From Agrobacterium tumefaciens (GTDB lineage Bacteria > Pseudomonadota > Alphaproteobacteria > Rhizobiales > Rhizobiaceae), in NCBI GenBank assembly GCA_025559845.1, contig CP048470.1:1156001-1220000 (forward strand): 64,000 bases of DNA, read 5' to 3'. Within the stretch, counting starts at the first letter, position 1, and every line of letters begins with the position of its first letter. Shown piece by piece: positions 17,150 through 25,576 of this stretch. The translations under genes were made by a program, and so were the position numbers. The notes beneath the pieces were generated by a model, which was not told where the DNA came from, did no database searches, and worked only from the letters and a program-made list of their open reading frames with translations.

Positions 17150-17257
17150 GTCTTTTCTGTCTCTCCTGATGCGGAGGCGGTGTCGTCTTCCGCACCCTCT
17201 CGGACCTAAAGACAACGCCGCGACAGAAAATTTTCAGTTTTCACTCAAGTTTTTCCA

Positions 17258-17286
17258 AAAAACATGATTTTTATTTTCATGTTTTT
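17258..17286. promoter_or_regulatory. RirA IRO-box-like palindrome upstream of hasR
   Basis: A perfect 10-bp inverted repeat, AAAAACATGA and TCATGTTTTT, separated by nine bases (TTTTTATTT). The core is exactly TGA-N9-TCA, the recalled rhizobial IRO box bound by the iron-sulfur repressor RirA. It lies about 110 bp upstream of the hasR start and just after the end of the anti-sigma gene, where the sigma-dependent hasR promoter is expected. This would add iron control to haem-dependent activation. Confidence 0.6.
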
Positions 17287-17390
17287 GACTTCAGTCATTC
17301 TTCCCAACGACCGGAAACAGTGTATCCCTATGTTTCCAAAGGATTTCCGGACATGTCTCGCGCCTAGCGCGGGCTGGAAGCATTCTCAGG

Positions 17391-18386
17391 TCAATAACGG
17401 CTGACGACCCTCAAGGCGGACGAGACGGCGCGCACCTTGCCCCCATGCGGATCAACCAGCGCCCGTAACGCCTGGTCCGGATGGGTCAGATCATAGATAC
17501 CGGTGACCTTTTCAGCCGCGAGGCCAGGGTCGGCAACCGCAATCCAGGCCGGATGATACCGCCGCAGCAACTCTATGACCGAACCGATCGATACATCCGT
17601 CACATAAAGGCGGCCTTCGCGCCATGAGCCGATATCCTCGATGCCGATCGCATCTTTCGTCATGGCGCCGGTCTTGCGATCGATGCTGACGATTTCTCCA
17701 GGCGCGAGAATATTGGTGTTGTTACCCGATGACGCCCGGACCTGCCCTTTCGCCAGGGCGACATTCGTCGTTTCAGAAGTCATCCGCACATCGAAAACGG
17801 TACCAAGGACCTCGACCTTCACACCTTCGGCATCAACGATGAAGGGGCGTGAAACATCCCGCTGAACATCGAAAAAGGCTTCGCCTGCAAGCAGGGTGAT
17901 TTCGCGACGGCCATCGGAGAACCGGGATTTGATGGCGCTGTCGGCGGCAAGAACAACCGTGCTGCCATCTTCCAGAGTGACCGCCCGGCTTTCGGCCGTC
18001 GTGGTGATGTGATCAGCCTGAACATGCAGCATCACCGTCGGCAGGGCGAACCAGCTCAAACAGAGCGACAGTGCACCGGCCGAGGCGGCCGCGACCCAGC
18101 GCCGCTTGTGGCCTCTGCTGGTTACGACGGGTGACGAGAGAGCGGATGCCTGATCTGAAGGAGAAGACAGACGCCTGTAGTGACCGGACGCATCGCCCAG
18201 CGCCTGCCACATCGAATTTGTTTCGCGCCACGCCAGACGGTGCGCATCCGATTGCGACAACCAGATGCCGAACCGAGTGTGCAGCACCTGATCGTCAGGC
18301 TTCTGCTGCAGCAGAAGAAACCAATCTGCCGCTTCCTCCCTGACAGAGAGCGGCGGCTGCTGTGATGTGTCGCGTTCCGAGGTCAT
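17391..18386 (-). CDS. hasS: FecR-type anti-sigma regulator (HasS-like)
   Basis: A 331-residue membrane regulator. The N-terminal cytoplasmic part (EEAADWFLLLQ, FGIWLSQSDAHRLAWRE) is the FecR N-terminal sigma-binding domain; one membrane helix lies at about residues 97-118 (WVAAASAGALSLCLSWFALP); the periplasmic part carries the FecR domain (LEDGSTVVLAADSAI, LLAGEAFFDVQRD) and a C-terminal STN-like region. It transmits the liganded-receptor signal across the membrane to the sigma factor encoded upstream. Order sigma-FecR-receptor matches fec and has systems. ATG 18386 lies 82 bp after the sigma gene. Confidence 0.87.
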   Translation of the reverse strand: MTSERDTSQQPPLSVREEAADWFLLLQQKPDDQVLHTRFGIWLSQSDAHRLAWRETNSMWQALGDASGHYRRLSSPSDQASALSSPVVTSRGHKRRWVAAASAGALSLCLSWFALPTVMLHVQADHITTTAESRAVTLEDGSTVVLAADSAIKSRFSDGRREITLLAGEAFFDVQRDVSRPFIVDAEGVKVEVLGTVFDVRMTSETTNVALAKGQVRASSGNNTNILAPGEIVSIDRKTGAMTKDAIGIEDIGSWREGRLYVTDVSIGSVIELLRRYHPAWIAVADPGLAAEKVTGIYDLTHPDQALRALVDPHGGKVRAVSSALRVVSRY

Positions 18387-18468
18387 TGTCAGAAGGGCCT
18401 GTTTCAGTCCTGAATCGAGCCGTTATTGGCGATGTTTATAATCAAGACAATCGCACGAGGTTTTTTTT

Positions 18469-18978
18469 TCAGCTTCTTTCGTTCAGGCGGGATGTCAGTT
18501 CCGCCATGGCGCTACGCAACAGCCGATGCACGCTGCTGACGGACGTCCCGAGGCGTTCGGCAATCTCTTCCATCGTGCAGCCGTCGAAGCGGTGCATCTC
18601 CACCGCAATACGGCTCTGATCGGGCATTTGCGACAGAATGAACGCCACTCGCTTCACCTGATCCTCGTAAAGCATATGTTGCTCTGGGGTTTGGACGGCC
18701 TGCGGGACGCCCCAATAAGGGACGTCATCCTGCACATGACGCTTCTCGAGTGTTTTGCGCTTGCGCAGATTGAGAGCAAGGTTACGGACGATCCGGGTCA
18801 GATAGGCGCGCGGCAAAATCGCGTTTGCGGCATGCCCGGGCGTAAAGCGCACAAAGGCTTCCTGAACGATATCCTCTGCCTCTTCGCGCGAACCGGCAAT
18901 CGGCGTTGCGAATTTCACCAGGTCGGCACGGTGTGCCCTGTAGATCGCATAGCGCTTATCGTCATCATGAATGCCCAT
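18469..18978 (-). CDS. hasI: ECF sigma factor, FecI/HasI type
   Basis: A 169-residue ECF sigma factor. Region 2 is recognisable from the SREEAEDIVQEAFVRF stretch with the conserved D-x-V-Q-E-x-F motif, followed by AYLTRIVRNLALNLRKRK; region 4 ends with CTMEEIAERLGTSVSSVHRL, the -35-binding helix-turn-helix. ATG 18978 (MGIHDDDKRY) is preferred to a TTG at 19002. It is the first gene of the has locus and would direct transcription of hasR onward when haem-loaded hemophore occupies the receptor. The 225 bp upstream contain its own promoter, with a GTAAATTTAC palindrome of unknown meaning. Confidence 0.87.
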   Translation of the reverse strand: MGIHDDDKRYAIYRAHRADLVKFATPIAGSREEAEDIVQEAFVRFTPGHAANAILPRAYLTRIVRNLALNLRKRKTLEKRHVQDDVPYWGVPQAVQTPEQHMLYEDQVKRVAFILSQMPDQSRIAVEMHRFDGCTMEEIAERLGTSVSSVHRLLRSAMAELTSRLNERS

Positions 18979-19203
18979 TTGCCCCCGCCCCACCAGGACC
19001 AATCCGGCGAATACCTAACTATTCCAGTCAAGTATTACAAGGTAAATTTACGGGCTCTGCAATCACGGATCGGTCATGGTCACGAGGCAGCAATTTCCGC
19101 TCCCACCGGCCGACGTTTCTGACCTCGTTGTCATCCGTCCCGCCTGGATCAGACGTGACGGTTGTTTGTAAAAAGCGCCGCAGCCTCCGCGCAGTTGCCC
19201 GGG

Positions 19204-20013
19204 TCAGAGGCCGGGACGTTCTCCGTTTTTCATGCGCTGCTCGATATCGTCGAGCACCGGCTGAAGATCGGCCACCGTATCGATGATGTAATCAGGGCGA
19301 TGCTTGCGCAGGACGTGAGATGCCTTCGCGCGCAGTGCTTCCTTTTCTGAAACGCTCAATGCCGCCAGTTCCTGCGGCGTTACACCAGCCTCATTGCCGC
19401 TGAGTGACAGACCGACCGTCCACGTGCCCGCCTCGCGCCCCTCATCAATTCCGACACCCGTATCGTCGACCTTGACCACGGCGCTTGCAGGCCACACGTC
19501 GAGATCGAGGAAGCACTTGTACATGTTCATCGGTGTCGGACGCCCATGCGGCAGATCGCCGGCGCAGACGAGATTATCCGCCTCATAACCCTGCGCTTTC
19601 GCCAGTGGGAGAACACGGGCCATGATCGAGCGGGTATAGCCGGTGGTCGAGCCGATCTTCAGGCCACGCTCACGCAGCCCCTTTGCCATGTCTGCGGCAC
19701 CGGGCACGAGATCGGCATATTGATCGACAACCTCCTCGTTCAACGGCACGAAGACATCGTAGACAGCCTGAATATCGTCCCGCGTCGGCGCATGGCCGTG
19801 CTTATCCTGCCATGCGGCCTTGATGCGCGGCTGCGCCATCATCGCTTCGATATGATCCCATTTCGGTCTGCCCATTGGCTCGCGGGCCTCGGCAATCGAA
19901 ACCTCTATGCCGAAGCGGGAGAACGCCTCGACGAAAACGCCCATTGGCGCGAATGAACCGAAATCGATGACCGTGCCCGCCCAATCGAACACGACTGCCT
20001 TGAGATGTGCCAT
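19204..20013 (-). CDS. phnX: Phosphonoacetaldehyde hydrolase (phosphonatase)
   Basis: A 269-residue HAD-superfamily enzyme that cleaves phosphonoacetaldehyde to acetaldehyde and phosphate. The N-terminal motif VVFDWAGTVIDFGSFAP gives the nucleophile Asp10 and the PhnX-specific D-x-A-G-T; the cap domain carries Lys51 in EPMGRPKWDH, matching the Schiff-base lysine known in PhnX; DDTGVGIDEGREAGTWTVG is the C-terminal HAD motif. ATG 20013 has a GAGG site 4 bases upstream and starts 10 bp after the flavoenzyme stop. It is the last gene of the minus-strand operon and the committed C-P cleavage step of this cluster. Confidence 0.92.
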   Translation of the reverse strand: MAHLKAVVFDWAGTVIDFGSFAPMGVFVEAFSRFGIEVSIAEAREPMGRPKWDHIEAMMAQPRIKAAWQDKHGHAPTRDDIQAVYDVFVPLNEEVVDQYADLVPGAADMAKGLRERGLKIGSTTGYTRSIMARVLPLAKAQGYEADNLVCAGDLPHGRPTPMNMYKCFLDLDVWPASAVVKVDDTGVGIDEGREAGTWTVGLSLSGNEAGVTPQELAALSVSEKEALRAKASHVLRKHRPDYIIDTVADLQPVLDDIEQRMKNGERPGL

Positions 20014-20023
20014 GTGCCTCATC

Positions 20024-21148
20024 CTATGCGTAGAGAGAATTGATGACCTGCTCGCCCAGTGCGAAGCCTGTGGATGCGCCGGTGCCGCCCGTGACCATGA
20101 CAAGGCGGATATTGTCGGCGGGTTCGTCGACCATGACGACCCGATCGCTTGCCGAGGCATAACTGCCGCACCAGCGGCCGATGATTTCGCGTCCCGGCAG
20201 ATCGAATATCTGATCGAAGGCTTCCATGATCAGCGTATCGATGCGATCCTGCGCAAAGGGCTCCTGCGCATTGCCGTAAACATGGCTATCTCCGACGACC
20301 AGTGAACCGTCCGCCGACCTGACGGCGATCAGATGGATGCCTTCGCGGCGCATCTCGGAAAGCTCCGCATCCAGCCGGTCGCACAGCGCTTTGGCCACCG
20401 GCAGATCGGCAAACCCCTCATAACGGCCGAAGCTCAGATCGGACATGACGGCAGCATCGAACTTGATCGGTTTGGCGGGCATCACGCGCAGCATCTGCAA
20501 CGTGCAGACGCGGAGCTTGTACGGGGCAATACGATCGGGGAAAAGCGTGGAGAAGTCGTCGCCGGGGCAGACAACGCAGGCTTCCGCCTCGATCACGCCA
20601 CGGCTGGTCGACACAGTCGTACCGTCCACCGCATTGACCGCTGTATTCCAATGGAACGTCACACCATGGCGGGCTTCAAGCCAGGCGGCAATCTTCGGGA
20701 TCGCCTCGCGCGATTCAACCCTGATCTCATGCGGGCTGTAGAGAGCGCCGCGCATGCCTTCGGCCCTGATCGACGGCACATGTTCGAGAGCCTCTGCCGC
20801 GGAAACCCGTCGGCAATCCGATCCCATATCAGTCTCTAGGAAAGCATCGAGCACCGCCTCGGCCTCCTGACGGTAGGCGGGCATGACCAGACCGCGATGC
20901 AGAACCTCAATGCCGGCCTCCTGCGCCACCTCTGCCCAGACATCCCGGGCGCGGCGGGCACGCGCCCAGTGATCGCCCTGTTTCTGGCCGGAAATGGTGA
21001 TGAAACCGAAGTTGCGGATCGAAGCCCCGATGGCCTTGGCGTTGCGCTCAATGACAACGACCTTCTTGCCTTTCTTGACGGCAGCCAAGGCCACCGAAAG
21101 ACCGACGATGCCGGCGCCCACCACGGCAAGATCAAAATGTTCGCTCAT
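20024..21148 (-). CDS. FAD-dependent amine oxidase-like oxidoreductase of phosphonate clusters
   Basis: A 374-residue DAAO-family flavoprotein: N-terminal FAD-binding VVGAGIVGLSVALAAVKKG, with the E-R-N acidic end of the second strand, and a C-terminal VTGGTGASTGFALGE FAD motif. Proteins of this type recur beside phnX and related genes, where they are proposed to oxidise aminoethylphosphonate or N-methylated forms to phosphonoacetaldehyde. With no PhnW transaminase here, this enzyme is a good candidate for making the PhnX substrate; the exact substrate is inference. AAGGA precedes ATG 21148. It lies between the dehydrogenase and phnX on the same strand. Confidence 0.8.
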   Translation of the reverse strand: MSEHFDLAVVGAGIVGLSVALAAVKKGKKVVVIERNAKAIGASIRNFGFITISGQKQGDHWARARRARDVWAEVAQEAGIEVLHRGLVMPAYRQEAEAVLDAFLETDMGSDCRRVSAAEALEHVPSIRAEGMRGALYSPHEIRVESREAIPKIAAWLEARHGVTFHWNTAVNAVDGTTVSTSRGVIEAEACVVCPGDDFSTLFPDRIAPYKLRVCTLQMLRVMPAKPIKFDAAVMSDLSFGRYEGFADLPVAKALCDRLDAELSEMRREGIHLIAVRSADGSLVVGDSHVYGNAQEPFAQDRIDTLIMEAFDQIFDLPGREIIGRWCGSYASASDRVVMVDEPADNIRLVMVTGGTGASTGFALGEQVINSLYA

Positions 21149-21246
21149 GATCCTTACTTTCTCAAATTCATGCTTTGCCTGATCTGTCTACAGTCAAAGC
21201 ATGACAGCACTTTTCTCGGTAACGTCGCGGGTCGAAAACCAATGTC

Positions 21247-22353
21247 TCAGGCAGCTGAGGCAAACACAGCATCACGGCTGCCGATGAAATTGCGGCCGCG
21301 CTCGCCCAGCAGCGCGTCGTCGATGGCCCGCAGCCAGTTTTCCCGTGTCACACCGTAATCGGTTGCCGTCGTCGAGACGCCGAGCCGGTGAAGGAACACC
21401 TCCAGCGCATCGGCACCGGCAGAGAGATCGTCACCGAAAATGCGGCGCAAAGCAGCGTCGCAGTCGGCGTCGTGGCCCATCACGCTGCGCATGATCGCCG
21501 GCAGGCTGAAGGAGCAGGCAATGCCATGCACCGTGCCGTGATGCAGCGTCAGGTAATAGGAAAGGGAATGGGCAAGCGCCGTCTTGGTGTTGGAAAACGC
21601 CAAACCGGCAGAAAGGCTTGCCCGCATCATGCGCTCGCGCAGACCGATATCACCGAGATTGTCGACCAGAAGCGGCAGAACGTCGATGATCTCCCGCGCC
21701 GCAGAAACCGCATGGCTTGCAGACACCGGGTTGGCATTGACGTTCCAGATGCTTTCAAGCGCATGCGACAGCGCGTCGAGCCCGGTGGACAGTAAAAGTG
21801 CCCGCGGCACACCCAGCGTCAGTTCCGGGTCGAGAATGGCGTATTGCGGATAATAACGCGCGTCGGCGAGTGAGTATTTCTTCTTGGCCGCCGTGTCCCA
21901 GACGGTTGCCCAGCAGGTAACCTCGCTACCTGTACCTGCTGTTGTCGGCACGGCAATGATCGGAAGATCGAGCAATGTCTCTGCTCCCGTGTGGCCTTCC
22001 AGAAAATTCTGGACGCGGGAGAAATCACGACCACCGGCCGAGAGAACCTTGGCTGTATCGATGACCGAACCACCACCGATCGCCAGAATGACTTCAGGCG
22101 TCCGGGTGGCGGCGCCAAAGGACCGGCAGGCAGCTCTCAGGCCGTCGAAGCTGGGGTTCGGTTCGACATCCCGCACGATAACCGCCGGTTCGCCAAGCTC
22201 TTGCGAGATACGGGCAACGAGGTCATCGAAGAACGGATGATCGTTGTAGGTCAGCAGGCAATAGGCGCGGTTGCCGACGGCCTTTCTGGCCTCGGCAAGG
22301 GCGCCGGCCCCGAAGATGATCTTCACAGGATTGGAATAGGTCCAGGCACGCAT
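21247..22353 (-). CDS. Iron-containing alcohol dehydrogenase associated with phosphonate metabolism
   Basis: A 368-residue group III alcohol dehydrogenase. It contains the NAD(P)-binding IGGGSVIDTAKVLS motif, a VPTTAGTGSEVT segment and metal-ligand histidines in LDALSHALES and SLSYYLTLHHGTVHG. ATG 22353 has an AAGGAGCG site; longer readings have none. It opens the operon dehydrogenase-flavoenzyme-phnX. A reasonable role is interconversion of hydroxyethylphosphonate and phosphonoacetaldehyde, by analogy to PhpC/FomC-type dehydrogenases in phosphonate pathways, which would feed PhnX from a second substrate. That step is inference from context. Confidence 0.85.
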   Translation of the reverse strand: MRAWTYSNPVKIIFGAGALAEARKAVGNRAYCLLTYNDHPFFDDLVARISQELGEPAVIVRDVEPNPSFDGLRAACRSFGAATRTPEVILAIGGGSVIDTAKVLSAGGRDFSRVQNFLEGHTGAETLLDLPIIAVPTTAGTGSEVTCWATVWDTAAKKKYSLADARYYPQYAILDPELTLGVPRALLLSTGLDALSHALESIWNVNANPVSASHAVSAAREIIDVLPLLVDNLGDIGLRERMMRASLSAGLAFSNTKTALAHSLSYYLTLHHGTVHGIACSFSLPAIMRSVMGHDADCDAALRRIFGDDLSAGADALEVFLHRLGVSTTATDYGVTRENWLRAIDDALLGERGRNFIGSRDAVFASAA

Positions 22354-22401
22354 CGGTCGCTCCTTGTTTCGCCGATTGAATGACCCGGCAAAGACAATAA
22401 A

Positions 22402-22450
22402 TCCAATCCATATTTTTGTTACGATCCATTGATAGGATCTATGGATTGGA
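22402..22450. promoter_or_regulatory. LysR-type operator in the phosphonate divergent promoter
   Basis: TCCAATCCAT at 22402-22411 and its exact reverse complement ATGGATTGGA at 22441-22450 are 29 bp apart, with a further ATCCAT half-site at 22424-22429. Widely spaced repeats of this sort in the gap between a LysR gene and a divergent operon are typical of LysR binding and regulation sites. It should control both the dehydrogenase-phnX operon and the regulator's own gene. Confidence 0.55.
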
Positions 22451-22492
22451 CGCCGTCTCGCACCGGTCGCGAGAGGGAGAGGAGATCTGACC

Positions 22493-23353
22493 ATGGCCAT
22501 CGTCTTTACCCATCTGAGAGCCTTTCAGGCGGTAGCCACCCATCGCGGTTTCTCGGCCGCCGCGCGCGCACTTCGGGTCAGCCAGCCGACATTGACGACG
22601 CAGGTCCGCGAACTGGAGGAACGCTACGGCGTCGAACTCTTTCTGCGTCAAGGCCGCCAGATCGAGCTGACCGAAGCTGGCCGCTCGCTGCTTTCGATCA
22701 GCGCCAGACTGTTCAAGCTTCACGAAGAGGCGGAGGAGCTGCTTCTCAATTTCGGTGAACTGAAGACCGGTGCACTGAAAATTGCCGCCGTCAGCCCGTT
22801 TCATGCCACCGACATGATCGCGCGCTTCATCGAGCGTTACCCGTCCTTCAAGGTCAACATGCTTCTCGGCAATTCCGACCGCACCTTGAAACGCGTCCTT
22901 GAGCTCGAAGCCGATATTGCGATCCTGGCGCATACGATCGACGACCCTCGCATCAAGACCATGACCTTCAGCACGCAGGAGATCGTCGCCTTCGTAAATG
23001 ACGACCATGCCTGGTGGCAAAGGGACGAGATCGAACTGGCCGAGCTGGCGGGCGAACCCCTGATCCTCCGGGAAGAAGGCTCAACCACCCGTTATGCGCT
23101 TGAGCGCGCGGCCGAAGCCGCCAATGTTGCCCTCACGCCATTCATGGAAATCGGCAGCCGCGAGGGTGTGTGGAAAGCGGTTGAAAGGGGACTTGGGATC
23201 GGTGTCGTAGCGGACTTCGAATTCGTCCCCCACCCACGCATGAAGACATTGCGCATTTCCGGCGGCATGATCAGAACGGAGTATCGGCTGGCTTTTCTGG
23301 AAGACCGAAAGACGGTGCGATCGATCAAGGCTTTTGTCGAAACCGTTCTCTAG
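22493..23353 (+). CDS. LysR-family regulator of phosphonate genes
   Basis: A 286-residue LysR-type protein: winged helix-turn-helix at the N-terminus (residues 8-65, HRGFSAAARALRVSQPTLTT), linker helix, and a type 2 periplasmic-binding-like sensor domain from about residue 90. A GGAGAGGAGAT stretch precedes ATG 22493. It is divergent from the dehydrogenase-flavoenzyme-phnX operon and upstream of phnCDE, so it most likely activates the cluster in response to an aminoethylphosphonate-type inducer. The inducer is not determinable from sequence. Confidence 0.88.
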   Translation: MAIVFTHLRAFQAVATHRGFSAAARALRVSQPTLTTQVRELEERYGVELFLRQGRQIELTEAGRSLLSISARLFKLHEEAEELLLNFGELKTGALKIAAVSPFHATDMIARFIERYPSFKVNMLLGNSDRTLKRVLELEADIAILAHTIDDPRIKTMTFSTQEIVAFVNDDHAWWQRDEIELAELAGEPLILREEGSTTRYALERAAEAANVALTPFMEIGSREGVWKAVERGLGIGVVADFEFVPHPRMKTLRISGGMIRTEYRLAFLEDRKTVRSIKAFVETVL

Positions 23354-23449
23354 GACGGACTCTCGCAGAAGCAGTCGGCGCAACCCATAGATTTGACCTA
23401 TGGTATCGACAGATAATTTGGATTGCACCTACGGGTCACAGACGGCGTT

Positions 23450-23467
23450 TTGTCACGAAACTGTCAT
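23450..23467 (+). promoter_or_regulatory. PHO box upstream of phnCDE
   Basis: TTGTCAC and CTGTCAT are 7-base direct repeats separated by GAAA, the 11-bp-period pattern bound by PhoB (consensus CTGTCAT-N4-CTGTCAT). It lies in the 300-bp gap before phnC, about 187 bp upstream of its start, and implies phosphate-starvation induction. The same gap also contains a small inverted repeat GCAATT/AATTGC at 23501-23520 and no gene. Confidence 0.75.
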
Positions 23468-23653
23468 CGTGTGACCTGTAATTAAACGCCATCCGACCAG
23501 GCAATTCACAGGGTAATTGCATCCAGTCCGGATCTATACATCGATAGCCGGACGACATTGGACGATTCACATTAAATTCTGCACGACGCACGGGACTTGT
23601 TCTTTTGCGTGCGGGAGAACCATGCCGAATTTTGGCTGAAGGAACAGGTAACA

Positions 23654-24496
23654 ATGACAGCGATAACGGTCTCCAATGTCTCGAAGACTTTCGGCAAGAC
23701 ACGTGCTTTGGACAAGGTAAGCCTGACCGTCGAGCGCGGTGAAATGGTTGCGCTGATCGGCGCTTCAGGCTCAGGCAAAAGCACCCTCATCCGCCATATT
23801 GCCGGCCTGGAAGTGGCAGATGCTGTCGGTGGCCGCATCGACGTCCTCGGCGATCTTTGTCAGGACAGCGGGCGTCTCAACCGGCGCCTGAAACGGGGCC
23901 GCGTTTCCGTCATCTTCCAGCAATTCAATCTGGTCGGCCGGCTTTCCGTGCTGACCAATGTACTGATCGGCCACCTGGGCCGCACGCCGCGCTGGCGCGG
24001 AACGCTTGGCCTCTTCAACCATGACGAAAAACGCAAGGCCCAGGTCGCGCTGGAACGGGTCGGCATTCCCCAGGTGGTTACCCAGCGGTCCTCAACGCTG
24101 TCGGGTGGCCAGCAGCAGCGCGCCGCCATTGCCCGAACGCTGGTTCAGGAAGCCGAAATCCTGATTGCCGACGAGCCGATCTCCGCTCTCGACCCCTCAT
24201 CTGCGCGGCGCGTCATGGATGTGCTTTCCGATATCAATTCCAGCGACGGCATCACCGTGGTCGTATCGCTGCATCAGGTCGAATATGCGCGCCGTTATTG
24301 CCCGCGCACCGTCGCGATGCGCAATGGCAAGATCGTTTATGACGGACCATCCAGCGCGCTGACGAACGAATTCCTGGCCGAGCTTTATGGCGCGGCCTCG
24401 GAAGAACTGGTCCTGCCGGATGCTCCGGCTGGCCATGCCGCTCCGGCCCTCAAGCCGGTCCTCAACAGACTGCAGGCCCAGCCCCTGCCCGCCTAA
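23654..24496 (+). CDS. phnC: Phosphonate ABC transporter ATP-binding protein
   Basis: A 280-residue ABC ATPase with Walker [10 protein letters not shown], signature [15 protein letters not shown], Walker [14 protein letters not shown] and an H-loop in [13 protein letters not shown]. The DEPISALDP variant and the insert after the Q-loop ([20 protein letters not shown]) are typical of PhnC. ATG 23654 follows a GAAGGAACAGG stretch; the upstream in-frame ATG at 23597 would add residues without homology. First gene of phnC-phnD-phnE behind the PHO box. Confidence 0.9.
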   Translation: MTAITVSNVSKTFGKTRALDKVSLTVERGEMVALIGASGSGKSTLIRHIAGLEVADAVGGRIDVLGDLCQDSGRLNRRLKRGRVSVIFQQFNLVGRLSVLTNVLIGHLGRTPRWRGTLGLFNHDEKRKAQVALERVGIPQVVTQRSSTLSGGQQQRAAIARTLVQEAEILIADEPISALDPSSARRVMDVLSDINSSDGITVVVSLHQVEYARRYCPRTVAMRNGKIVYDGPSSALTNEFLAELYGAASEELVLPDAPAGHAAPALKPVLNRLQAQPLPA

Positions 24497-24522
24497 CCAC
24501 GTTTGACGACACGGAGACTACG

Positions 24523-25515
24523 ATGAACGCGATCCTGAAAAGCATGGCGGCGATGTCGCTCGCCCTTACTCTGGGGTCTGCAGCGCATGCGGCAGAAACC
24601 ATCAACTTCGGTATCATCTCGACCGAATCCCAGCAGAACCTGAAAAGCAGCTGGCTGCCCTTCCTCGATGCGATGAAGGAAAAGACCGGCCTTGAGGTAA
24701 AACCCTTCTTCGCGTCCGACTATGCCGGCATCATTGAAGGCATGCGCTTCGACAAGGTGCAGATGGCCTGGTACGGCAACAAGTCGGCCATGGAAGCCGT
24801 CGACCGCGCCGATGGCGAAGTGTTCGTTCAGAGCGTCGCCGTCACCGGTGAGCCGGGCTACTGGTCCGTGGTCATCGTGCCGAAAGAGTCTTCGATCCAG
24901 ACGATCGACCAGCTCCTGACCTGCGACAAGTCGCTCAACTTCGGTCTCGGTGACGTCAACTCCACCTCCGGCTACCTCGTGCCGATGACCTTCGTGTTCT
25001 CGAAAAACAGCATCGACCCGAAGACCTGCTTCAAGAACGTCACCAACGCCAACCATGAAACAAATGCCATGGCTGTGGCCAACAAACAGGTCGACGCTGC
25101 CGCCAACAACACCGAGAACATGGCGCTTATCGAGCAGAACAATCCGAAAGCGTTCGCCAACATCCGCGAAATCTGGCGTTCGCCTCTGATCCCCGCAGAT
25201 CCGATTGTCTGGCGCAAGGACCTGACGGAAGAAGCCAAGACGAAGATCCGCGATTTCTTCCTGACCTACGGAACCGACAAGTCCAAGGGTAACGTCGAGG
25301 AAGAGAAGAAAATCCTCGCCGGTCTGAAATGGTCGCCATTCCGCGCTTCCAACGACAACCAGCTTCTGCCGATCCGCGTCATGGAACTGACCAAGGCCAT
25401 TGCGCAGGCTCAGGGCGATGCCAAGCTCGACGCCGCTGCAAGAGACGCAAAGATCAAGGACCTGACGGCGCAGAAGGCAAGATACGAAGCCGAACTCGCC
25501 AGCCTCGGCAACTGA
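24523..25515 (+). CDS. phnD: Phosphonate ABC transporter periplasmic binding protein
   Basis: A 330-residue binding protein. Signal peptide MAAMSLALTLGSAAHA with cleavage after AHA, then INFGIISTESQQNLKSSWLP, the TGLEVKPFFASDYAGIIEGM segment and the FGLGDVNSTSGYLVP motif that forms part of the phosphonate pocket in PhnD (a serine/threonine cluster in the D-x-x-S-T-S-G turn). It captures aminoethylphosphonate-type ligands for PhnC/PhnE. The last 25 residues are a charged helix, as in longer PhnD members. Start ATG 24523 has a GGAG site. Confidence 0.9.
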   Translation: MNAILKSMAAMSLALTLGSAAHAAETINFGIISTESQQNLKSSWLPFLDAMKEKTGLEVKPFFASDYAGIIEGMRFDKVQMAWYGNKSAMEAVDRADGEVFVQSVAVTGEPGYWSVVIVPKESSIQTIDQLLTCDKSLNFGLGDVNSTSGYLVPMTFVFSKNSIDPKTCFKNVTNANHETNAMAVANKQVDAAANNTENMALIEQNNPKAFANIREIWRSPLIPADPIVWRKDLTEEAKTKIRDFFLTYGTDKSKGNVEEEKKILAGLKWSPFRASNDNQLLPIRVMELTKAIAQAQGDAKLDAAARDAKIKDLTAQKARYEAELASLGN

Positions 25516-25576
25516 CCCCGATCGACCGTGAGGCAGGCCCGATGGCCTGCCTCCTCTTCCAACGCGAGACAATTCC

